64,000 nucleotides of DNA, taken from positions 32,922,424-32,986,423 of the forward strand of contig CM057154.1 in NCBI GenBank assembly GCA_029962745.1, written 5' to 3'. The notes below the pieces were generated by a model. The model did no database searches. It saw only the letters and a list, made by a program, of their open reading frames with translations, and had not been told where the DNA came from. This document shows positions 55,369 through 64,000 of the stretch, in pieces. The stretch is from Echinometra lucunter. Taxonomy: Eukaryota; Echinodermata; Echinoidea; Camarodonta; Echinometridae. The number at the start of each line of letters is the position of its first letter. Position 1 is the stretch's first letter. The translations under genes were made by a program, and so were the position numbers.

Positions 55369-55961
55369 TGTACAAGCTGAAATTTTTGCAGTGGTTTTAT
55401 TTTTGTGAATTTCACGAATCACTCACCTATTGCGAAATTTAACAACACGCAAAAATATCCGCACGTTTGTTTTAGCTCTCGTCATCGCCACATTGTTGCC
55501 ATTGCCATGCACTATGCGAAAAGTACAGTAGTTCTCCGTGTGTGGCATCATATCACAAGATAGTTCCATAGTCACCTCCAAAATCCCTCTAAGAAGCCAA
55601 ATTCTGCCACCAAAAATGCAGAATTGGTGCTATTTTCCCAAAGCATGCAGGGCCTTAGTGGGGTGGTAAGTAAGAGCCTCAAGAGGGTCGCCAAAAAGGC
55701 GCTGTAAATCAAGAAATCGGTTTTTATGACGGCTTTTTTTGTTTATCGCAAGCTAGGAGTGTGATGGCATTGGTAAAAAAAAAAATCGAAAAACAAATCC
55801 TCCGGAATCTGCCAATGTGGGCTGGCTTTTTCGTGTACAAATTAGTTTACTGCAAGTCCCGTCTTGCTACTGCTCTTTTGCTCGCAAAATCAACGACTCG
55901 CGAAAATGTCTGTGAGCCTGTGTTTCGCGAAAATATCTATGTGAAAATATTGGCTTGTACA
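55369..55961. mobile_element. MITE with TGTACAAGC ends
   Basis: TGTACAAGC at 55369 and GCTTGTACA at 55953 begin imperfect inverted repeats of about 45 bp (attttt-gca-gtgg and tattttcgcgaa words). The interior is rich in cgaaaa and cgcaaa words. No transposase is seen. Confidence 0.6.
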
Positions 55962-58001
55962 GTACATTAAGTATTGAAGCAGTTTGCAGTGTTAAGCCTT
56001 TGGTTACACTTCTCACATGTAAGGTACATCTTGTTTCATGTACATGTATGTCTTTGAGTGGGGTAGTGATACAGGTATTAACTGTATATCTCCTTCAAAT
56101 TTTGCAGCATTTTGTTATTTCTACTTTGTGACACAATTGTATAATTTATGCATTGCATTGTTTTTCTTTTTGTTTTCTGACTATTGCAGGTTAATACTGG
56201 TATTTCTCAGTGTGTGCTAGACATCAAATTTGTCACAGACCTTATTGCCATACAACCATCAATCAATTGAGTGAAATTCAGTGATTAAAGGGTGCATTTT
56301 CTGAAACTAAGATGGAGTTTTTCCAACATTGCATGTATAAAACATTTGTAATAAATTTAGTGGTGCCCATTTAGAAATCATGTTATGATTTGATTTTTTA
56401 GTAGCATCCACTTGGAGAAACCATCCTCTTCCCCACAAGTTTACTCTGTTGATGGAATTTCAATTTTTTATTGGTTTCAGCAACCAAGTCACTAGTTTAT
56501 CCCAGCATATATTGCTCTTTTTGATTCAGAATTCATATTGATATATAACAAATGAGTGCAATATTATTTCTTAATGGAAAGACAAGTTTTAGAATTTGAC
56601 CATGAAGGAATTATTTTTGGTAGAGTCCGAATATCAGCTGTATGTAGGAGCTGTCATGTTATGGTGGTGCTAGATGTATCTTAAATGCTGATTTTGTTTC
56701 TAACATGATCATGTATTACATATAAGGAATAGCCTGGTGTTTTGTTTCTTTTCACCTCATTCTTTGTACTGTTTTGACACTCTGCCTTTATTCTGAAGAG
56801 AATCACTTCCATTATGTCATCTGTTTGGAGCCAGAAGGGCATTAAATCTGTACAAAATGATATGAGTTAACACCCTTCTCGCTCTGAACAGATGATTGAT
56901 ATGGTATCCATTGATCATGTTGCTTGCATTAGAGATTGGTTCTATTCTTTTTTCTTTTTTTTTCCCAAGAACATCCCATCTATAGAATAAGGTTGCATTT
57001 CAACTCAGAAAAATAACAGTAATAAAATGTTGACATTACATTGTCGGGTTGTTGAGGCTTTTGTTTTGCTTTTTATGCAAAAGCTAATATTTGTATGCAA
57101 CATGGGCCTGCTTCTCAAAACTGTTGTAAGTCTAAGTTCTCGGACAATCCGTAGAAACATGTGTTATAGAATTAACGTGCATTTCAATGGGATTTCCACA
57201 AACTTAGGCTTATGACAATTTCAAGAAACGGACCCATGGCTTCCTCATAAATAACACGAGTAAGTGCTGACAAAGTTTCACATTGAGAAGTTTTAGTGAC
57301 TTTATTTTTTACACCTTTTCTGATGGCATTTCATATTTGAGTGACTATTTTTTTTTTTTCAATGAAGGATTCTAAATTCTGTTTGTGACAAGAAGAGCCG
57401 TGTCATTTACTTTGGTCTTCGTATTGCCTTTTATGTACTATGTCCCAAGGCAGGAGTTTGTTGAAGACACTAGTTTTGTTATTGATTTTATTTTTTTCTC
57501 CTCTCTATTGGAGGTAAAGTAGTGCTCCTTAGGCAATCTTTGATGAGTTGCTTAACACTGTATTGCTGCTACCCAGTCATTAAATTATGTTTTTTATATT
57601 CAAAGAACAAATAACACCATAAATAATTTTCATGTTGCCTTGATGTGCAAAGTCTAGATAATAAAATTTTATTTAATAGGAAATAGAGACTGAACAATGT
57701 TTATATTCAGAATTAAACAAATATATTGTCCGGTAAATGTCAATGATTTTTGCATTTGAGAACACAGTACACCCAAGGAAAGTCTCACTGGACCAAAATT
57801 TCTGTACTAGAATGTAAAAAAATCTCTGTACCAGACTGGTTGTCATACTTCAGTCACATTTATGAGAATGACACCAATTGACTTCACTCAAAGTTACATG
57901 ACCCAGACCAGCAAAGATTTTGCAAAACTGGGATTGGTTCAAAGTATGAGTGTGAAGGAGGTACACCAACATAATTTTTTGTACTTGCTCTTCCATTAGA
58001 C
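55962..58001. other. Intergenic, nothing recognised
   Basis: AT-rich sequence with several AATAAA hexamers and no supported frame. Confidence 0.45.
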
Positions 58002-58303
58002 AGTATAGAAAGACCACCTGTCTATAAAGACCGCAATTTTGTTTCCCTTGAAAAATTTTTCCCATTGAAACATGTATTGAAGAAACCTGTCCATAAGGAC
58101 CACCAGGGGAGCGTTTCATGAAGAGTCTTGTCGGTGATTTTCACTAATAACGCTCTCAGCCAATCAGATGCGAGGATTTTCAGCAGCTTATAACATTTGT
58201 CAGTGAAAATCACTGACAAAACTCTTCATGAAACGCTTCCCTGCTCATAAAGACTCTGTTTCTTGTCTCCCTTGGGTGGTCTTTATATACAGGTTTCACT
58301 GTA
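58002..58303. mobile_element. Repeat with gaccacctgtctataaag words, split by a MITE
   Basis: Blocks agaccacctgtctataaaga, tttgtttcccttg and aaacctgtccataaggacca on the left continue on the right as ctcataaagactctgtttc, tgtctcccttgggtggtctt and tatatacaggtttcactgta. The palindromic MITE at 58104-58243 interrupts it, so this is the older element. Confidence 0.65.
58104..58243. mobile_element. Palindromic MITE, copy 2 (nested)
   Basis: CAGGGGAGCGTTTCATGAAG at the left is inverted at 58224-58243 with small changes. The inner stem gtcggtgattttcac / gtgaaaatcactgac is shared with 40701-40852. Confidence 0.8.
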
Positions 58304-60230
58304 CCACATATATACTGAAATGCTGAAGGTGAAGACTACTACTCCTACACATGATTTGTGTTTTGGGACCATGGACCATGTCTAGCCCGAGTTTGTGTTA
58401 AAAGCAACTTGGTGTGCTTTGTAATGTGGTGATTTTTTTCCAGATTGCTCACACATATTTACCAGGTAGCTAGTGTCATAACGTTTTTATTGTTGTAGGA
58501 ACAGGGGTGAAATAGAAAGAAAACTGTTCACATTACCTTTCTAATGTATGATTCTTTCAATCTTGATTTAGAAAGAGGAAATGATTTTTATTATGATGGA
58601 TATTCTGCAGACATATTAGTCTTGCACAAAGCCTTGATGGCTAATCATGGCATGAGTGATTGCATTTTTTTGAAAAGATACAAACTATTTTTCATGAATC
58701 TTGATATACATGTATTGTGTAATTGTAAAAAAAAGTCACATTTTTAAAGAATAAAAGAAAACCAATTTTACATTAATTATTTTGTTTTGCTTAAATGTGT
58801 TTTGATTGAAGCTGCTTATCAAAATGATAATTTTGTTGTAATTAATTCATGAGGATTATGAGGGCAGGAGAAGAAAAACATAACTTTCACATACAATATA
58901 TTCCAGATTCCAGAAAACTTTAGTAAGAAGAAAAATGATTCAAAGTTGAAATGAAATCATTTTGAAATGAGGAATGAGGAGAAGTGAAAGAGGACAGTTT
59001 GGAGAGAGTTTTGATATAATTTAAACACTAGTACGATGAAAGAAACCGAAATGAGGTAAAGGTTTAGAGAAGGAGGAAATAGAAGTTGCATAGAGATGAC
59101 ATGGATTACAAGGGAAGCTTTAGTAGGCTAGACCTAAGAATCATTGTCTTGAATATTCACATCTTTCTTTTGTAGTTCATACTCCACACACTCCAAATCC
59201 ACAAAGCTGAATAAATTTGATTCCCATTGATCTAGTATTTTGTTTTAACTTGAATCCCAGAATCTGAAGAAATCTAGTCATGAAAAAAAAAAAAAAAAAA
59301 AAAGAGCTGATGATGCATATTAAAAGGGCCAGCAAATGGGAAATCATGGGGAAAACGAATTTGCAAAAGGCTTGTTTACTTGTACACTATAATCCGTACG
59401 TTATGCGAGCCCGTCGGACCAATGCGATATAAGTTCGGACAGCACGAAGTTTACCGAACTCAACCTAGTCATACACTTCGGGTTCTCACATTTCTCAACA
59501 ACTCTAAGTGTTTAGACTCTTTACGGGTCTCATCGTGTTCACTCGAAGAAACGTCTTGTATAATGCTCCAACATTTCAAAATACAAAATATAGTTTACTT
59601 CTGGTTTGTTAGTCTAGCCATTAAACTCCATTGCCTTTCCCCGACACATCGTCACCGCGGATTACGTAACACCCCTGAGGCTCTCCCAGGGAGCTGGCCA
59701 TGTAATTGTTTTTCCATATGACTAGCTGTTTATTAGCTTTTTCACTGCGTGAAATTTGAAACACGTAGGGTAATAAATCACAGTTGTTTAGAAAGGATTA
59801 TCCCTTTTCTTGAAACTCGAGCAGCCGACTGCATTCTCCCTCTCTCATCCGAGATCACCCTGGCCTTTCCCCATGATTTCTCAGTTTCTATCCCTTTTAA
59901 CATGCAAGACGAAATTGAGTAACCTCGAGTCCTCCCTCATTGGAAAAAAAGAGGATAATCTGGATGAGAAGTTAGGAATCAATTTTACTTCACTTAAAAG
60001 GCAGATTATCACCCATATCACTTTCATTCAATACTAATAATCACACATGCATCACATCACAGAACTACTCTACTACCAAGAGGTTTATGTGTTCTGCAAT
60101 ATTGGGACACTATTGCAAATAAAACAGATACAAAGTCTCATTCTACAAAAAAAAAATCAGAACTCGAGGATCACCAATCAGTTTATAAAAGTATAAAACT
60201 AGATGAATCCTCGACTATGCGCAGTAGAAA
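58304..60230. other. Intergenic; CG-richer block at 59380-59760
   Basis: Mostly AT-rich. The block 59380-59760 has higher CpG content and a 113-codon + frame without recognised similarity. It could be part of an old LTR or other insertion, but no ends were found. Confidence 0.4.
59283..59303 (+). repeat. A21 run
   Basis: It is a long A run with no clear retrogene or SINE before it. Confidence 0.9.
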
Positions 60231-61060
60231 TTTATGCCTCCGCCATTGCCAGATCAGAAATATACCACATTCATGTTGATTTTTTAAATTTTCATGTATA
60301 CAATGACATCTTTGACCTTGACTTTTGACCTTGTGCCCCTCAAATCTAATCAGACCACTGTCCCTCCCATGCATACATGAGCCAAGTTTGAAGTTGAACA
60401 GCCATAGAGTTATTGCAAGAACCAGCAAATTTCATGTATATAATGACCTCTATGACCTCTGGACCCCAAAATCTAATCAGATCATTGTCCTTCCCATATG
60501 CAAACATGAGCCAAGTTTGAAGTTGATCCGTCATATGGTTGTGAAGTTATCGCGAGAAAGAACCATTTCTATGTACATAATGGCCTCTATGACCTTTGAC
60601 CTTTGACCTTGAGACCCCAAAATCTAATCAGACCACTGTCCCTCCCATGCATACATGAGCCAAGTTTGAAGTTGAACAGCCATAGAGTTATTGCAAGAAC
60701 CAGCAAATTTCATGTATATAATGACCTCTATGACCTTTGGACCCGAAAATCTAATCAGATCATTGTCCTTCCCATATGCAAACATGAGCCAAGTTTGAAG
60801 TTGATCCGTCATATGGTTGTGAAGTTATCGCGAGAAAGAACCATTTCTATGTACATAATGGCCTCTATGACCTTTGACCTTTGACCTTGAGACCCCAAAA
60901 TCTAATCAGGTCATTGTCCCTCCCATATGCATACATGAGCCAAGTTTGAAGTTGATTCGTCAAACGGTTCTTAAGTTATTGCGAGAATGAAAACGGACGG
61001 ACGGACAACCCGAAAACATAATGCCTCCGGCAACAACCTTCGGTGGGCGGAGGCATAAAA
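60231..61060. mobile_element. Composite tandem-repeat element with TTTATGCCTCCGCC ends
   Basis: The left end tttatgcctccgcc and right end ggcggaggcataaa are perfect inverse repeats. Inside are six monomers of about 140 bp (aaatctaatcag ... gagccaagtttgaagttga ... tgacctttgacc). They alternate in two types, so a higher-order unit of 278 bp repeats. The right side has acggacggac and a gcctccggc...gggcggaggc stem. It resembles tandem-core repeats reported in marine invertebrates, some linked to Helitrons; that link is from memory and unproven here. Confidence 0.8.
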
Positions 61061-61272
61061 ACACCAGTACAACTACGTCTTCAATTCTAAAGGCTTCTTC
61101 AGAATTATGTTAAATTACCCATTGCAGTCTACAAGAAAATCTTTGAAGGAAAATCTTTCCTGTATATGCTTAGCTGCCTGGTGCAACGTCTGATCAAGGA
61201 AACAGTTTCCACAAAAAAGGAACAAAACACTAAACAAACATTCAGTTTCAATTAGTTCTAAATAAACCACAC

Positions 61273-61278
61273 TTTAAT
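61273..61278 (-). promoter_or_regulatory. Candidate COX6A poly(A) signal ATTAAA
   Basis: This is the first ATTAAA or AATAAA found on the - strand after the stop codon, about 590 nt downstream. It would give a 3' UTR of roughly 600 nt. Only the hexamer supports it. Confidence 0.35.
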
Positions 61279-61865
61279 ATCAAACAGCAAAGTTTGGAGA
61301 CAAAGTGCTTCAATATACATTACACATAGATTGCAGTTACAGTGCATAATAGCTGTTCTTATTCTAACAAATCAAAGAGGTCAAATCCGGTTTTCAATTC
61401 AACACAGGATTAGAATCAGGTCGTATTTTTGCATTGTTGCTTCATCCCATAAGTCCCCATTACATGTCCTTTGAAGATGAATTACTCCTAGATGTATCAA
61501 TTCCTCTGAATGTGCATATTGCATAAACAAGTAAACAGAGAGAGCAAGATAAAGATTACTCCAAGTTCAGCAGACTTAATTGTACAATCTATATTGTGAT
61601 AATGAATGGATTGGTATTAAGAAATTGATGTATGGGTAATTAACTTAAACTGTTATCACATTCCATCATTCTGGGAGTATAGCAGTAAGGTCTATGATGG
61701 CATTCTGTCCAAAGAATTCTGTAATGTAAAATGACACATAAAAGCCTGCTCTGTTGATAAGGTCCATTCCAAACACACTTCAATATTCACAGCTTTCAAA
61801 TGCACATCCCTCCGTATGACAATGAGGATAGATAAAGGTTCCTGACATCTGTAGGAGTGGTTGAA

Positions 61866-61946
61866 TTATTCTTCATAGCCCTCTGGGAGTGCGTTGCTCT
61901 CAGCATTGTGGAAGAGTGTATGGTTGCCATCACCCCATGGGAAAGC
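61866..61946 (-). CDS. COX6A: COX6A terminal exon
   Basis: The exon is 81 nt (26 codons plus TAA at 61866-61868), phase 0, after the acceptor cattttactttctag. It encodes [14 protein letters not shown] and ends LPEGYEE, the conserved COX6A C-terminus. Confidence 0.94.
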   Translation of the reverse strand, partial: AFPWGDGNHTLFHNAESNALPEGYEE

Positions 61947-63223
61947 CTAGAAAGTAAAATGAAATGAAGGAGACAGTTACATAACTTGCAATGTGTTGCA
62001 TGCAAAAGTTAGAAATTAACAGGAGTTTAGAATGAATTGGCTCTGAAAGTTCAAAAGCTTCAACAAGACATGAAACTGAAAAGAAAAGTTCATAAAAATC
62101 AGTGAGGAAGAATTTTACTTTTTGTTTTACTTCTACAAACAAAATTCCCCTATAGAGCTCCTGTGTAAACAAAATCAACAACCTCCAAAATTTACAGTGA
62201 CCTATATGATTAAGGATAACAAATTCTCTGAAATACCTTACATTTTCTGTTCTCAGTTTTCTTTTTAGAGATCAAATATATGAACATATCTACGTAAATC
62301 TTTCTTTAAAGTGAAAAATAAACATAACAGCTTCATCTTTATGTTCTAGCAACATCAATGATTTTAAAAATGCAGTTAAATGAGAAAATGATTTAACCCA
62401 TTCGTGACAGAGGTCCACATTTTGTGGTTTGACCTAATAACTTTTGATGCAAAGCCCTAAAATTCATACCAAATACATGAGCAGAAAGAGCAAAAAATTC
62501 TACGCAAACTGTACCCATTTTGGTTGCGTCAATATTTGTTGTTTGATGCTGAAGAGTTTTTAAAGGAAAATAAGCATTACAATCCTTAAATTGGCAATGT
62601 GATAGAAAGTTTAAAATCACCATTATCCCCTGAAAATTGGCAACTTTTTGACTTCTCATCAAAATTTCTGTCAATTTATATTCATTTCAGATACATGATG
62701 TTTTATAAGAAAAATGTAGCAATAAAATAAAAATGTTGGTGTTGCCAATTTGAAGAATGAAAACTGATCAAATTAGACTTTAAATAATTCCTGTCACGAA
62801 TGGGTTAAAGTTGCTTTGGGAGTTTTAAATTGCCCTTTCGTGGTTGCTTGCAACTCTATGAGACTAAGGGAGCAGAGGGCGGCCTAGCGGTAACATCCAT
62901 AGACAGCTCTTTGTCTTCTACTTACAAACTGAATCTGAACCTGACTCGCATCTTTCAGATGATGATCTTAAAGGTTGGTCTTAAACCTACACCCGTCTGT
63001 AAAAACCCAATCACACAACGTGCTGTTTGTTTGTGGTTCAACCAGGGAAGAAAGTATCTTACCTTTGTCCTAATCCTAAGATGTGGGTATGCAACAAACT
63101 CAGGCTTGTGATGTTCTAGATGAGCCTTGTGTTCCATCTCTCCTTTGTAGGCATTCACCATACAGAACACCACACCGGGAAATGCTACCAGGAAAGACAT
63201 GTATTTCCATGTCTTGGCAGAAC
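61866..63223 (-). CDS. COX6A: Cytochrome c oxidase subunit 6A, 5'-incomplete (2 exons joined)
   Basis: Joining 63063-63223 and 61866-61946 on the - strand gives 79 residues plus TAA. Visible parts: an N-terminal SAKTWKYM segment, one hydrophobic membrane helix ([17 protein letters not shown]), the matrix/intermembrane hallmark [18 protein letters not shown], then the ending [14 protein letters not shown] and LPEGYEE. These are signature blocks of COX6A, a small nuclear-encoded single-span subunit of complex IV in the mitochondrial inner membrane. It modulates respiration and dimer stability, as known for the family. The presequence and start codon are in at least one more exon, not seen up to 64000. 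The intron (61947-63062) holds a piggyBac-like MITE. The gene converges on the kinase gene. No break is seen in the visible part, so it is probably functional. The sequence does not say whether it is a heart- or liver-type paralogue. Confidence 0.94.
62393..62808 (-). mobile_element. piggyBac-like MITE, full copy H (in COX6A intron)
   Basis: The TTAA-bounded element has perfect CCCATTCGTGACAG ends. It lies inside the COX6A intron, on the strand of that gene, clear of both splice sites. It carries the same 93-codon chance frame. Confidence 0.87.
63063..63223 (-). CDS. COX6A: COX6A internal exon (membrane helix and core)
   Basis: The exon is 161 nt. On the - strand it follows the acceptor ttcttttcctag and ends AGGACAAAG before the donor gtaagatac. 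The first two bases complete a Gly codon (xGT), then SAKTWKYM, the transmembrane helix and RIRTK follow. It ends in phase 0. Confidence 0.94.
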
Positions 63224-64000
63224 CTAGGAAAAGAATTTAAAGAAAGAAAAGAAAAATTACTAAAATTGGTAAGTTTTCCATTGCTAAAGTAGCAAGGATT
63301 TCTAACAAGACTGACTAAGCACTAGGGGAGGAAATTTTGAGAAAAAGTGAGTATTTGTGGGGATTAGACACAAATGATAAAAGCGACACAAGTCCTCTCT
63401 CTACCTGGTCATAAAAATTAGCCAATTTTCGCAGCTGGAATTTTGGAAACAATATCCCGTCTCTCTTGACCTAAATCAATGGAAATTTATTACAAAGTAA
63501 TAAAATCGGAAATAATTTTTAAAAATCTGTCTTTTTTATTTAGAAGACAAATTTATTACAGGATTTCTAATGTTAATCTGAATTTTTATAATTTGAAATT
63601 CTCTTTCTTGTCTCTGCATTCACTTGCTTTTTTTATAAATGAAATATACATCTGCAGGAATTTGATTTAAAATATCATCTTGCATGATGAAATCTGTTTT
63701 CTGACTTTTCCAACAATTCTCAGAAAAGAAACAACAAAAATGAACAAAGAAACAAAATTAAATCACAAACCCAGTCTGTGTCAAAAAACAAAATATTGCA
63801 CTTCTGAATTTCTGTTGACCATAAAGAGGCTAATGGAAGAGGAATAAAAGTGTTCAGGAAGAGAGGTTAACAAGCATTTCATTTTTGGGTGGCTGTCGCT
63901 ATGTACCAAACGTTAGAGGGCGCAATTTTTGGACTGACACAAAATCGGCAACAGGAAAGTGTAACAAAAATCAAGGTGTGACACCCTGCCGATAATTGTT
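63224..64000. other. COX6A intron, upstream exon not seen
   Basis: AT-rich. No - strand frame with a mitochondrial presequence and donor in the needed phase was found, so the first exon probably lies beyond the window. Confidence 0.5.

Noticed and set aside
59380..59721. 113-codon + frame in a CG-richer block
   Set aside because: No recognised family, no splice signals checked out, and the composition change alone is not evidence for a gene.

Overview
This is a eukaryotic, AT-rich, animal genomic window with intron-split genes, many short inverted-repeat transposons, tRNA-derived SINEs and microsatellites. It contains no prokaryotic gene organisation. The repeats include two TTAA-flanked MITE families, (ATT)n-tailed SINEs with a GGTTGAATCCC-type B box, and a 60-61 kb tandem element of the kind common in marine invertebrates. 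Together with the protein sequences, they suggest a marine invertebrate deuterostome, most likely an echinoderm such as a sea urchin. That species guess is an inference.

Two protein-coding genes are supported, and they converge tail to tail. (1) On the + strand, seven exons between 6742 and 50376 encode the C-terminal 286 residues of an AGC-type serine/threonine kinase of the RSKR/SgK494 (ribosomal protein S6 kinase-related) family. The exon or exons for the start codon, glycine loop and ATP-binding lysine are not visible and probably lie before position 1. One intron is about 31.5 kb long and full of repeats. (2) On the - strand, two exons (63063-63223 and 61866-61946) encode most of cytochrome c oxidase subunit 6A. 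The exon with the start and mitochondrial presequence is not visible and probably lies beyond 64000.

The rest is intron and intergenic DNA shaped by mobile elements. 1-1948: a recent tandem duplication. 2.7 kb: a SINE. 6858-7270 and at least seven related sites: a piggyBac-like MITE family with TTAA target sites. 12.2 and 25.4 kb: two copies of another inverted-repeat family in opposite orientation. 13.5-14.2 kb: an unusual element built from many copies of one 20-base motif. 17.1, 18.0 and 52.6 kb: a second TTAA MITE family. 22.0-23.3 kb: an internally deleted Harbinger transposon that keeps the front ends of both its genes, with CAG target-site duplications. 32.5, 33.9, 37.1 and 37.8 kb: assorted foldback elements. 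41.5-42.1 kb: a long AG/ACAG microsatellite. 44.3-45.1 kb: a very diverged tandem array. 48.1 kb: a near-perfect 167-bp palindrome. 53.9 kb: a mariner-like MITE. 55.4 kb: a long-TIR MITE. 58.1 kb: a nested insertion. 60.2-61.1 kb: a higher-order tandem-repeat element.

I found no new gene system. The points most worth follow-up are transposon structures (the motif-array element at 13.5 kb, the two-gene Harbinger remnant, the 44 kb array) and the missing first exons of both genes.
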